NCBI RefSeq assembly: GCF_019565455.1
Contig: NZ_CP067377.1
Coordinates: 372,001-436,000, forward strand
DNA: 64,000 bases
Reading direction: 5' to 3'
DNA from: Flavobacterium oreochromis
Lineage (GTDB): Bacteria > Bacteroidota > Bacteroidia > Flavobacteriales > Flavobacteriaceae
How positions within the stretch are numbered: the first letter of the stretch is position 1; every line of letters begins with the position of its first letter. Below are positions 9,550 through 18,728 of the stretch, one piece after another. Position numbers and translations under genes: made by a program. The notes under the pieces are model-generated. The model had not been told where the DNA came from and did not search any database. It saw nothing but the letters and a program-made list of their open reading frames with translations.

Positions 9550-10316
9550 GTGAAGCACTTAATAGAAGACGGTAAGTACAAATATTTCGAAGCAGGGGAA
9601 GGGACTCCAATCGTAATCTTACATGGATTAATGGGAGGTCTAAGTAATTTTGGTGGAGTTGCCGGATATTTTCCCAATAAAGGATATAAAGTTGTAATAC
9701 CAGAATTACCCTTATATACACAAAATATATTAAAAACAAACGTAAAAGCATTTGCAGTATATCTTAAAAACTTTATCAACCATAAAGGTTTTGATCGAGT
9801 TGTTCTTGTTGGAAACTCATTAGGGGGCATATCGCTCTATATTTCACAAAACTATTTCCCGAAAAAGTATCAGGATTAGTAATTACAGGTAGCTCAGGTT
9901 TATATGAAAGTGCTATGGGCGAAAGTTATCCTAAACGCGGAGATTACGAATATATTAAGAAAAAATCAGAAGATGTATTTTACGATCCTAATGTTGCTAC
10001 AAAAGAAATTGTAGATGAGGTATACGCAACGGTAAATGACCGAATTAAACTTTTAAAAACCCTCACAATTGCCAAAAGTGCTATTCGCCATAATATGGCT
10101 AAAGATTTACCAAAAATGCATGTTCCTACAGGAATTATTTGGGGAAAACAAGATAAAGTAACACCTCCAGAAGTAGCAGAAGAATTCCATAAGTTATTAC
10201 CTAATTCTACTTTATACTGGATAGACAAATGCGGTCATGCCGCCATGATGGAACACCCTGATGAGTTCAACAGAATTCTTGAAGAGTGGTTAGAAACAAA
10301 AGCAGAACATAAATAA
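9550..10316 (+). CDS. Alpha/beta-fold hydrolase (frameshift)
   Basis: Cytoplasmic alpha/beta hydrolase of about 255 residues after correction; substrate unknown. Visible features: the oxyanion motif VILHGLMGG, the nucleophile elbow GNSLGGH, and a C-terminal acid/histidine region (GIIWGKQDKVTPP, DKCGHAAMMEHP). The frame breaks in the G5 run at 9823-9827; one more G gives GNSLGGHIALYFTKLFPEKV and joins both parts. The start is GTG (KHLIEDGKYKYFE). It lies 39 bp upstream of engB, as in many flavobacteria, and an attenuated or partial terminator hairpin follows it. Confidence 0.85.
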
Positions 10317-10320
10317 TAAC

Positions 10321-10341
10321 TTTCCCCTTCACAAGAGGGGA
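10321..10341 (+). terminator. Hairpin between the hydrolase gene and engB
   Basis: TTCCCCTTCACAAGAGGGGAA can form a 6-7 bp GC-rich stem just after the hydrolase stop, followed by TTATTTTATAT. The T-run is interrupted, so it may be only a partial terminator or an mRNA 3'-end hairpin. Confidence 0.5.
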
Positions 10342-10355
10342 ATTATTTTATATAT

Positions 10356-10977
10356 ATGAAAATTAATACAGCTGAATTTATTATAAGCAACTCTAGTGTT
10401 AGTAAATGTCCACAAGAACGTTTACCTGAATACGCATTTATAGGAAGATCTAACGTAGGAAAGTCTTCCTTAATAAACATGCTAACTAATCATAGAAATT
10501 TAGCAAAAACTTCTTCAAAGCCAGGCAAAACTCAATTAATAAATCATTTCAAAATTAATAATAACTGGTTTTTAGTTGATTTACCAGGATATGGCTATGC
10601 GAGAGTTTCAAAAAGACAAAAGAAGTTTTTCAAAAATTCATTACTGATTATTTTGAAAAACGAGAACAATTAATTTGTGCATTTGTCTTAATAGATATAC
10701 GTCATGAAGCACAAAAAATTGATTTAGAGTTTATAACTTATTTAGGTGAAACAGGTATTCCTTTTTGCATTATCTTTACAAAAGCAGATAAAATAAGCAA
10801 AGGAAAAGCAGAACAACATGTGGCAGCATACAGAAAAGCTTTATTAGCTAATAATTGGGAAGAAATGCCTCAACACTTCATCACTTCTTCATTAGAAAAC
10901 ACTGGTCGTGATAGTGTATTAGAATTTATTGATGGAGTAAACCAAGATGTATTTAAAAGCAATGAAGATTTTTATAG
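10356..10977 (+). CDS. engB: EngB (YsxC/YihA), ribosome-biogenesis GTPase (two frameshifts)
   Basis: Essential GTPase needed for 50S subunit assembly. Motifs: G1 [10 protein letters not shown]3 DLPGYG (in [16 protein letters not shown]), and G4 TKADK. The frame breaks in the A4 run at 10618-10621; one more A gives [21 protein letters not shown] second likely missing base in the T5 run at 10969-10973 would give a normal stop (TAG at 10975) just before the terminator; without it the frame runs through the terminator into gldC on the other strand. Corrected length is about 207 residues. Both breaks are probably sequencing errors. Confidence 0.92.
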
Positions 10978-10979
10978 CA

Positions 10980-11013
10980 ATAAAAAAGTCGCTTTCTTAA
11001 AGCGACTTTTTTA
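10980..11013. terminator. Bidirectional terminator between engB and gldC
   Basis: AAAAAAGTCGCTTT / AAAGCGACTTTTTT hairpin with A- and T-runs on both sides, at the junction of convergent engB (+) and gldC (-). It can serve both strands. Confidence 0.85.
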
Positions 11014-11349
11014 TTGTTTTTTCAATTCTAATTTCTCTGCGAAATAATCGCAAAAATCACGCATAGTAGCACTCATTTTTTCATCAGCTGTAGCTCTTTC
11101 ATAAGTATCTGCCATAGCTACTAAAGTTTGATGAAAGAACACCTTCATTTCATCTACAGGCATATCTTTTGTCCACAAATCAATACGCATAGTTTCTTTA
11201 GCTTTACTATCCCAAATATTTAACATTAAGGCCTTTGCTTCTTCATTTTGCACCCCTCCATCTGTTGCTGTCCAATGCAATTTTTCAGGAACATGATTTT
11301 CGTCTAACGAAATCTTAAAATTAATATTAGATGTTTTTGTTATTGCCAT
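11011..11349 (-). CDS. gldC: GldC, gliding-motility protein
   Basis: Small soluble protein of 112 residues (ITKTSNINFKISLDENHVP ... DYFAEKLELKKQ) matching GldC of gliding Bacteroidetes. In Flavobacterium johnsoniae gldC lies with gldB and loss reduces spreading; its biochemical role is not known. It follows gldB after about 77 bp on the same strand. Confidence 0.9.
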   Translation of the reverse strand: MAITKTSNINFKISLDENHVPEKLHWTATDGGVQNEEAKALMLNIWDSKAKETMRIDLWTKDMPVDEMKVFFHQTLVAMADTYERATADEKMSATMRDFCDYFAEKLELKKQ

Positions 11350-11426
11350 TTTTTATCGCTTTAGATAATAAGAAATAAATAATAAGTACTAACATTTTTC
11401 TTACAGTTTACTCCCTATAATTATTA

Positions 11427-12394
11427 TTAATTTTTTACTGGTTTATATCTTGATTTTTTAAACAATTCTTTAGCATCCATAACAAGCATTTTTTGAAGAG
11501 GAGTATCGTTATTTTGTTCCATATATGCTCGTACAATTTGCCATCCAATCCACGTTCCTATTCTAGCTGGCGTTTGATTATCGCTATCTAGTCCAAATTT
11601 AGAAAAAGGAGCTGGTGCTATTAATTTTTGAACCAACATAGGATTTGTATCATATAACATTTTTTGGTCTATCATAAATCGCCAAATATTTTCATCATTC
11701 TCTTCGCACCATTTTAATTCTTCTGTAGTATAAGCTATCTTATCCTCATCTGAAGTTTTAGGCAATAAAACATCTTTCAAATATAATTTTTTACCTTCAT
11801 AAATTATTTGTGATAAGAAATCTCGATCTGTAGGAGGTTTTACTTTATACAAAGCAAATGCGTCTACGACATCAGGCATCATTTGAGCTGGTTCAAATGT
11901 CTTTTTCAAAAAATCAGGATATTGATAAAAACGATGTGATTTACCTAAATACAATTCTAATGAAATAATTAACATATTTTTATCAGGGGCATAAATTACT
12001 TTATAATCTGGATCCATATCCTGAATAACAGTATACACTTTAGGTACTTTTGTTTTAGGAAAATAGTATTTTATGTATTTAAAAAGAGTTTCAATATTTT
12101 TCTTTTCAATATCAAAATTATCATACTTTTTCTCTACTTCTTTATACAATGCTCTCCACTGGGGATTAATCATCTTGTCTGCTAAAAACTGTTCATCTAC
12201 TTGAAGAGGAAAGAAAAATGGGTATTTCTGCTTTAAAACAGGTAACTCAGAAGGTTTTGACTCAAAAAAAGCCTTATCATAACGATCCACCACAATATTT
12301 AAACTCATTTCTTCTGCTTGATCTTGTACTTTCTCATTTTTTTACAAGAAAAAACAGAAAGAACTAATACAACTAATACACTATATTTTTTCAT
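11427..12394 (-). CDS. gldB: GldB, gliding-motility lipoprotein (frameshift at N-terminus)
   Basis: Lipoprotein required for gliding in Flavobacterium; exact function unknown. After correction it is about 322 residues, starting MKKYSVLVVLVLSVFSCKKN with a lipobox ending VFSC. The frame breaks in the T7 run at 12337-12343; an added base connects the signal peptide to the body (EKVQDQAEEMSLNIVVDRYDKAF). The body has YIKYYFPKT and the C-terminal IGTWIGWQIVRAYM of this family. It is divergent from nadE. Confidence 0.9.
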
Positions 12395-12447
12395 TTTGCT
12401 ATGAATTCTATTAAGGTAACCTAAAAACGGTTTATCAGTAATTTTAT

Positions 12448-12455
12448 TATTTTTG
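12448..12455 (+). promoter_or_regulatory. -7 promoter box for nadE
   Basis: TATTTTTG matches TAnnTTTG, 34 bp before the nadE ATG. Confidence 0.55.
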
Positions 12456-12489
12456 CAAATATACATCCGTTTTTAATACTATCATCGTT

Positions 12490-13296
12490 ATGCAAAAAAT
12501 AAGCACTTTAAATGTAGAAAAAGTAAATGAACACATTGTTAACTGGCTAAAAGAATATGCTGAAAAAGCAAGAGTAAAAGGCTTTGTAGTTGGTATTTCA
12601 GGTGGAATAGATTCTGCTTTAACCTCTACATTATGTGCGCAAACAGGACTTACTACCTTATGCGTAGAGATGCCTATACACCAAGCAGAAAGCCATGTAA
12701 ATAGAGCATATGAACACATCAATCAATTAAAAGTAAGATTTCCCAATGTATCAGACACTAGAGTAGATTTAACACCTGTTTTTGAAACCTTTAAAAAGGA
12801 AGTACCAACATCTGAAAATGAGGACAAGCTTCATTTAGCTTTAGCCAATACTCGTTCTCGTTTACGAATGGTATCACTATACTACTTGGCGGGATTAAAC
12901 AATTTGTTAGTAGCAGGAACTGGTAATAAGGTAGAAGATTTTGGAGTGGGCTTTTTTACAAAATATGGGGATGGTGGTGTAGATATAAGCCCTATAGCTG
13001 ACTTATTAAAAAGTGATGTACGTGCTTTAGCTTCTTATGTAAAAGTACCCGAATCTATCCTAAATGCAAAACCTACAGATGGATTATTTGGTGATGATAG
13101 GAGTGATGAAGATCAACTAGGAGCCAACTATAGCGAATTAGAATGGGCAATGGAGCAATTAGAAAGAGGTAAAACTAACGATGATTTTGAAGGCAGAGAA
13201 AAAGAAGTTTTTACAATATATTTACATTTAAACACAATCAATCAACACAAAATAAATCCTATACCTGTATGCGTAATCCCTCAAGATCTTAAATAA
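12490..13296 (+). CDS. nadE: NadE, NAD+ synthetase (ammonia-dependent type)
   Basis: Amidates deamido-NAD to NAD, the last step of NAD synthesis. The 268-residue protein lacks a glutaminase domain, so it uses ammonia. It has the PP-loop SGGIDSALTS, the AGTGNKVEDFGVGFFTKYGDGG segment in pieces typical of NadE (metal and substrate site), and KPTDGLFGDDRSDEDQLG near the C-terminus. Confidence 0.96.
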   Translation: MQKISTLNVEKVNEHIVNWLKEYAEKARVKGFVVGISGGIDSALTSTLCAQTGLTTLCVEMPIHQAESHVNRAYEHINQLKVRFPNVSDTRVDLTPVFETFKKEVPTSENEDKLHLALANTRSRLRMVSLYYLAGLNNLLVAGTGNKVEDFGVGFFTKYGDGGVDISPIADLLKSDVRALASYVKVPESILNAKPTDGLFGDDRSDEDQLGANYSELEWAMEQLERGKTNDDFEGREKEVFTIYLHLNTINQHKINPIPVCVIPQDLK

Positions 13297-13357
13297 TTTC
13301 TACAAAAGTGTACAACATTTTCTACAACTGATAATCAAGCCTTTATATTTTTATTTG

Positions 13358-13365
13358 TAATTTTG
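13358..13365 (+). promoter_or_regulatory. -7 promoter box for the LuxR-type regulator
   Basis: TAATTTTG matches TAnnTTTG, 28 bp before the ATG at 13394. Confidence 0.55.
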
Positions 13366-13393
13366 TACTTACACAATTTTAAACAAATAATGT

Positions 13394-14023
13394 ATGATAA
13401 AGATAGGTCTTGCGGATAATCATCCTGTGGTTCATTATGGTATCAAATCATATTTCAAAGAGCATTCTGATATTACATTAGTAGGAATAGTGGATAACTT
13501 TGACATGATTGAGGAGATGCTGAAACGTAAAGAAGTAGACATTTTAGTCATGGACATGGAGCTAAATGGGTTAAATAGCATTAATAGTATTAAAAATTTA
13601 TTACAAAATTATCGAAAACTTAAAATCGTCTTATTTTCTAATTTAAATGAGCAGGTGTATGCACCTAATGCAATAAAAGCCGGAGTTTCTTCATTTGTTG
13701 AAAAATCCGAAAAACTAGAAGTTCTTGCTTCAACAATTATAAAAGTAAACAGAGGAGCCGTTGTATTTAGCGATGCTGTAAAACGTAATATAGCTTTGAT
13801 ATCAAAACAATCTAAGCCAGAACAATTGTACAGAAAACTATCAAGTAGAGAAATTGAAGTTTTACGATATTTATCAAATGGCAAAAAGAATAAGGAAATA
13901 GCTGAAGCTTTAAATTTAAATGAAAAAACAATTAGTACTTACAAACTCCGTTTATTGGCAAAATTAAACGTGACTAATCTTGTAGATCTTGTTAACAAAG
14001 CAAAAACTTTAGAAATTGTTTAG
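13394..14023 (+). CDS. NarL/FixJ-type response regulator (orphan)
   Basis: Two-component response regulator of 209 residues: receiver domain (about 1-120) with the phospho-acceptor aspartate in VDILVMDMEL and conserved lysine in FVEKSEK, then a LuxR-type helix-turn-helix (about 145-205; LSSREIEVLRYLSNGKKNKE, LNLNEKTISTYK). No histidine kinase gene is adjacent, so its sensor is unknown. It has its own promoter and is followed by a separately promoted lipoprotein gene. Confidence 0.93.
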   Translation: MIKIGLADNHPVVHYGIKSYFKEHSDITLVGIVDNFDMIEEMLKRKEVDILVMDMELNGLNSINSIKNLLQNYRKLKIVLFSNLNEQVYAPNAIKAGVSSFVEKSEKLEVLASTIIKVNRGAVVFSDAVKRNIALISKQSKPEQLYRKLSSREIEVLRYLSNGKKNKEIAEALNLNEKTISTYKLRLLAKLNVTNLVDLVNKAKTLEIV

Positions 14024-14090
14024 TTCTGAAACTGAACTTTTAGAATAACTTTTTGAACGATAACAAAAAACTTTAAAAAACTCTTATTCG

Positions 14091-14098
14091 TAACTTTG
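14091..14098 (+). promoter_or_regulatory. -7 promoter box for the 14120 lipoprotein gene
   Basis: TAACTTTG matches TAnnTTTG, 21 bp before the ATG at 14120. Confidence 0.6.
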
Positions 14099-14119
14099 CT
14101 TTAATTAAAAAAGATTATT

Positions 14120-15061
14120 ATGAAAAAGAGTTTTTTACTTTCCTCCCTTATAGGAAGTGCATTATTAATAGGGTGCTCAAAAGAAAATGATACTCCAACC
14201 CCTAGTAATGAAATTACATTTTTAACAGGAAAATTACCAGTACAATTTAACCATCCTGAAAGTATCCTTTTTGATGGTAAAGAATATTTTTACATCTCAG
14301 ATATCGGATCTCAACTAGCTCCTCACGTAAAAGACGGAGATGGAATGATTACGAAAGTAGATATTAATGGCAAACTAATTTCAAAAAACATTAGCAAAAC
14401 AGTTTTAAACGCCCCAAAAGGAAGTGTTTTAATAGGTTCTACTTTATGGGTTAACGATATTGATGAACTAAAAGGAATTGACATTAATACGGGAGAATTA
14501 ATAGATCGTATTTCTTTTAATGATCTTGGAATTGACCTAACTGCTAATGGAGGTACAGGACTAAATGATCTTGTAAAAGGAAATGACAATAATACTTTAT
14601 ATACAAGTATTACTAATAATGGTGGTATTTACAAGATTAATCTAAAAGAAAAAACAAAAGAAAAAATAGGAGAAAACAGTTTAGCAAATGGCTTATTTTT
14701 AACAGATAACATATTATGGAATTGCGCTTTTAAAGCAGGGTTATCATTAAAAAAATTAGACTTAACCTCTAAAAATAATACTGATGCTACTAATAGTCCA
14801 ATGGCTACAGGAGGTTTAGATGGTATAACCTTCATCAATAATGAAATGTATTTATCTGATTGGGGAAAAGACTATAATGGTTCTAATGAAGTAGGTTCTA
14901 TCTTTAAATATAACTTAACTACTCAAAAAAGCGAACAAGTGGATCTTACCAGTAAAATTGGAAAAAAATATTTAAATGGTCCTGCTGATATCAGCAGTTA
15001 TAACAATTATCTTTTGATACCAGCAATGGGAGAAGGAGCAATTTACATAGTTAAATTTTAA
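14120..15061 (+). CDS. Lipoprotein with SMP-30/NHL-like beta-propeller
   Basis: A 313-residue exported lipoprotein: signal peptide with lipobox LLIGCSKEND, a short Thr/Pro linker, then repeats resembling SMP-30/NHL propellers (HPESILFDGKEYFYISDIG, GMITKVDINGKL, NGPADISSYNNYLLIPAMG). Related proteins are annotated as SMP-30 or ATP/GTP-binding proteins, but no catalytic residues can be assigned, so a function should not be inferred. Monocistronic, with its own promoter; convergent with dnaG. Confidence 0.8.
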   Translation: MKKSFLLSSLIGSALLIGCSKENDTPTPSNEITFLTGKLPVQFNHPESILFDGKEYFYISDIGSQLAPHVKDGDGMITKVDINGKLISKNISKTVLNAPKGSVLIGSTLWVNDIDELKGIDINTGELIDRISFNDLGIDLTANGGTGLNDLVKGNDNNTLYTSITNNGGIYKINLKEKTKEKIGENSLANGLFLTDNILWNCAFKAGLSLKKLDLTSKNNTDATNSPMATGGLDGITFINNEMYLSDWGKDYNGSNEVGSIFKYNLTTQKSEQVDLTSKIGKKYLNGPADISSYNNYLLIPAMGEGAIYIVKF

Positions 15062-15076
15062 TTTTTAAAAACATCT

Positions 15077-15226
15077 AAAAAAAGAGGAAGTGGTCCAAAA
15101 AGTAGAAAAATCAACATATCATTTCTGATTCTAACCGAAAAAGATATTTCATAATCAATAATCATGTAATCCCTCCCTTTGATTGAAATAACAAGATTAC
15201 AACTTCTAGGACACCTTCCTCTTTTT
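15077..15226. repeat. Inverted repeat of about 18 bp enclosing about 112 bp
   Basis: AAAAAAAGAGGAAGTGGTCC (15077-15096) is nearly complementary to GGACACCTTCCTCTTTTT (15209-15226). The spacer is AT-rich without an open frame. It lies between two convergent genes. It may act as a terminator on both strands with an unusually long loop, or encode a structured RNA; neither can be decided here. Confidence 0.6.
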
Positions 15227-15251
15227 ATTACTACAAAATTGAAGCATCATA

Positions 15252-17231
15252 CTAAGAATAACGAGACATAACACGTCCCAATTTACTAGAAAAATTACCT
15301 ACTAATTTTGAATAATCCATTACCATATACAAAATTTCAGAGTTATCAGCCTGTGGATCTGGCGATAATTGACCTTTTACTTCTTCTATAAGTTTATTTA
15401 CCAAAAACCATCGTAAACTCAAAATTGTTTCTGTTGCATATTGACCAATTGTTTGGTCTTTTAACTTAACATAAATCAATTTAACCTCCCAATTATGTAA
15501 ACTCATTTTTTCATCTTCCATTAAAATAGAGGTAACTTCTTGTGCTAATTCAGGAGTTAGCTGCATAAGAAAATGTTCTATTTCAAATTTTTCATTTTGA
15601 TGATAATAATTCATTACCTCATTATAGATTGCTCTAAAAAGAGGATTTGCCAGCTCTACTTCATCTTCTTGGAGACTTAAATAAATTCGCTGGTACACTT
15701 TGTATGTATTAAGTTCTTTTATTTCTTTTAATTCACCTTCTGGAGTAGCTTTATACAGATAATCAGTAAATTCTTCTTCTGCGTTACCATAAAGTAGTAA
15801 AATTTCTATAATCTTACGTTCTAATTGATATTGAACATCTATTTTTGATTTAGCAGATGAATCTTCATTTTTTACAACTGTAAATGCTTTTTGCTCTTGT
15901 TTTAATTTTTTTCCAGATTCTATTATATCTTTTTGAACTAATTGAGCTAATGTATTAAACAATACTTCTTCAGAAATATCCATAATACGCGAGCATTCTT
16001 GTATGTATACTTCTCGTTTAATTCGGTCTGGTATTTTAGCTATACTAATTACCATATCACGGATTAGATCTGCTTTTTTAATAGGATCATTTTTAGCTTC
16101 TTTCATAAGAAGAGAAGCTTTAAACTGAATAAAATCCATTGCATTTTCATCTAGATAGCGTAATAAATCATCATGAGATGTTTTTTTAGCAAAACTATCA
16201 GGATCGTCTCCATCTGGAAAAGTACAAACTTTTACATTCATCCCTTCCTCTAAAATTAAATCAATACCTCTAATGGAAGCTCTTAAACCAGCTGCATCAC
16301 CATCAAAAAGAACTGTAACATTTTTGGTCAATCGATTAATCAAACGAATTTGATCTGGAGTTAAGGCTGTACCAGATGATGCTACTACATTTTCTATTCC
16401 TGCTTGGTGCATTTGGATTACATCTGTATATCCTTCACATAAATAACAATTATCTTGCTTAGCTATGGCTTGTTTTGCATAATAAATACCATATAAAACT
16501 TTAGACTTATGGTAAATTTCACTTTCAGGTGAGTTAACATATTTTGCGACCTTTTTATCATTCGTTAAAATACGCCCTCCAAAACCTAAAACACGTCCAG
16601 ACATACTTTGAATAGGAAACATAACTCTCCCTTTAAAACGATCAAAATGTCTACCATCTTCTTTAGCTATTGTAAGCCCTGTTTTTTCTAAAAATTCTAA
16701 TTTATATCCTTTCCCTAAAGCTTCTTTTGTAAAAACATCCCACCCTTCAGGTGAAAATCCTAATCCGAATTTTTTAATGGTTTCTAAAGTAAATCCTCGT
16801 TCTTTAAAATAAGAAAGCCCTATAGCTTGCCCTTCATCAGTATTAATCATGGCATTTTGAAAAAATTTTTGGGCAAATTCAGAAACTAGATACATACTTT
16901 CTTTTTCATTTGCCACAGCTACTTCTTCTGTAGATTGTTCTGTCTCTTCAATTTCTATATTGTATTTTTTAGCTAAATACCTAATAGCTTCTGGATATGA
17001 AAAATGTTCATGCTCCATTAAAAAAGTAACCGCATTACCTCCTTTACCTGAACTAAAATCTTTCCAAATTTGTTTCACTGGAGAAACCATAAAAGAAGGC
17101 GATTTTTCATCAGAAAAGGGACTTAATCCTTTTAAATTAGTACCTGCTCTTTTTAACTGAACAAAATCACCTATTACCTCCTCTACTCGAGCAGTTTCAA
17201 AAACTGTTTCTATTGTATTTTTAGAAATCAC
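15252..17231 (-). CDS. dnaG: DnaG, DNA primase (zinc ligands substituted)
   Basis: Primase that makes RNA primers at the replication fork, 659 residues. N-terminal zinc-finger-like domain (1-95), then the catalytic Toprim core with YLCEGYTDVIQMHQ (catalytic Glu) and LFDGDAAGLRA (DxD-type metal site), and a C-terminal helicase-interaction region. Aligned to the usual GLCPFHNEKTPSF and HCFGCG zinc site, this protein has GLSPFSDEKSPSF and KDFSSG, so all four zinc ligands (C, H, C, C) are replaced. The rest of the fold is conserved, so zinc appears dispensable in this lineage. Confidence 0.95.
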   Translation of the reverse strand: MISKNTIETVFETARVEEVIGDFVQLKRAGTNLKGLSPFSDEKSPSFMVSPVKQIWKDFSSGKGGNAVTFLMEHEHFSYPEAIRYLAKKYNIEIEETEQSTEEVAVANEKESMYLVSEFAQKFFQNAMINTDEGQAIGLSYFKERGFTLETIKKFGLGFSPEGWDVFTKEALGKGYKLEFLEKTGLTIAKEDGRHFDRFKGRVMFPIQSMSGRVLGFGGRILTNDKKVAKYVNSPESEIYHKSKVLYGIYYAKQAIAKQDNCYLCEGYTDVIQMHQAGIENVVASSGTALTPDQIRLINRLTKNVTVLFDGDAAGLRASIRGIDLILEEGMNVKVCTFPDGDDPDSFAKKTSHDDLLRYLDENAMDFIQFKASLLMKEAKNDPIKKADLIRDMVISIAKIPDRIKREVYIQECSRIMDISEEVLFNTLAQLVQKDIIESGKKLKQEQKAFTVVKNEDSSAKSKIDVQYQLERKIIEILLLYGNAEEEFTDYLYKATPEGELKEIKELNTYKVYQRIYLSLQEDEVELANPLFRAIYNEVMNYYHQNEKFEIEHFLMQLTPELAQEVTSILMEDEKMSLHNWEVKLIYVKLKDQTIGQYATETILSLRWFLVNKLIEEVKGQLSPDPQADNSEILYMVMDYSKLVGNFSSKLGRVMSRYS

Positions 17232-17285
17232 AACTAATACTTAAAAAGGTCAAATATACAACTTTAAAAAGACGTTTAGGTTGAA

Positions 17286-17327
17286 ATAAAAAATACCCCC
17301 AAATAGTGTCTAACTTTTTGGGGGCAG
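17286..17327 (-). terminator. Intrinsic terminator after the beta-helix protein gene
   Basis: On the minus strand a CCCCCAAA / TTTGGGGG stem with a 13-nt loop is followed by TATTTTTTATTT, 20 bp past the stop of the gene at 17347. Confidence 0.8.
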
Positions 17328-17346
17328 TACAAAATGGGTATTTTCT

Positions 17347-18585
17347 TTATTTCAACCTAAAATCTGGTTTTTTTCGAACATCATTACTTTTAAACATATT
17401 AATATTCGTAATTTTTGTAATGCTATTTGCTTTATCCTTAGACATAAACCAGTCTGTTTCTTCTTCTGCTTTTACTAAATTTTCATTTGTAATAACTTCA
17501 GTACAGTTATTTATTATCGTATTAGCTATTTTTATTTGTTTGTAATTTTCTTTTTCCAAATACTTATCATCAGCTGCAATTACACTAGCAAAGCCCGAAA
17601 CTACGCATTTATTAATTTCAACAAAAGAATCTGTTCTTACTGAAATAGCTTCTTTTACTAATCCCATAGCATTATCCTCGTTACTAACCATTGTTACATT
17701 ATTAAGCTTAACTACTGTTTTTTTACGAGTAGGATCATAATTTTCTAATTTATCATACGTATCTATTTCCATAACTCTTGAGCGAGTATTATCTGAAATA
17801 TAAGGGTTACGAATTGCTACAGAATTACTCATAGTACAAATAGCTCCCATTGAAAAATCAAAATCATCATCTGCATTTTGAAACGAAATAATATTATTCA
17901 TATCAAAAACACCTCCAACAATTTCTAATCCATCATCCTTAGTCATACTGATCTGTACATATTCAATTTTTGTTTTTTTGCCTACAGCTCCTAAAGTCAA
18001 CCCATTTAGCATTGTTTTTTCATTCAGTTTTTTCCCTGCAAATTCTATACGAACATATTTTAAAACTCCTGAATCACCATTTTCATTATTACCTCCAAAA
18101 AGGTTGTATTTAGGATTTGGATCGTAAATAGAAGAAACAATACCTCCATAACGATTAACTGGTGCATCTCCATAAATAATAATACCTCCCCAATCACCAG
18201 GTTTTCTATCAGAAGTTCCTTTACTAGAAGTAAAAACAATAGGATCTGTTTCTGTTCCTTCTGCCTTTATTTTAGATCCTTTAGTAACGATTAAAGTTCC
18301 ATTAGAATCAAAGTCACCACGCATAACAACTCCTGGTTCTAAAGTAAGAGTAGCTCCATTAGCAACATATACGGACCCCATTATAAGATACGTCCCTTTT
18401 TTAAGGGTTGTGTTTTCTGAAATTTCTCCATTTAATATTCTACTTGGAGCTGCATAATCTTGCGTTTTAGGTTTAAAATTAGTCCAATTATTAAACCAAT
18501 TAAAATCTCCATAAATTCCTTGTGCATTTTGTGCTTGTCCAGAAGCAAATACTAATAGTAGTATGCCTAATAACTTTTTTTTCAT
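17347..18585 (-). CDS. Secreted right-handed beta-helix protein
   Basis: Exported protein of 412 residues with a signal peptide (KKKLLGILLLVFASGQAQ). The body has repeated short strands with N/G/V pattern (GSVYVANGATLTLEPGVVMR, KADGLE-like turns, DWGGIIIYGDAPVN), typical of parallel beta-helices. Such proteins are frequent among secreted flavobacterial proteins. No C-terminal type-9 sorting domain is seen, as the protein ends at KKPDFRLK. No enzymatic motif can be assigned. Confidence 0.75.
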   Translation of the reverse strand: MKKKLLGILLLVFASGQAQNAQGIYGDFNWFNNWTNFKPKTQDYAAPSRILNGEISENTTLKKGTYLIMGSVYVANGATLTLEPGVVMRGDFDSNGTLIVTKGSKIKAEGTETDPIVFTSSKGTSDRKPGDWGGIIIYGDAPVNRYGGIVSSIYDPNPKYNLFGGNNENGDSGVLKYVRIEFAGKKLNEKTMLNGLTLGAVGKKTKIEYVQISMTKDDGLEIVGGVFDMNNIISFQNADDDFDFSMGAICTMSNSVAIRNPYISDNTRSRVMEIDTYDKLENYDPTRKKTVVKLNNVTMVSNEDNAMGLVKEAISVRTDSFVEINKCVVSGFASVIAADDKYLEKENYKQIKIANTIINNCTEVITNENLVKAEEETDWFMSKDKANSITKITNINMFKSNDVRKKPDFRLK

Positions 18586-18728
18586 TGTTGGGGGTTTGAT
18601 TTATAAAAAATTGGGACAAAGCTACTTTTTAGTTTATAAATAAGCAACCCTTCTAGAAGAAAGAATTGTTAAAAAACAATTAAAAGCTGTTTTGTACCTA
18701 AAATATTCTCAATAACTATACCAAAAGA

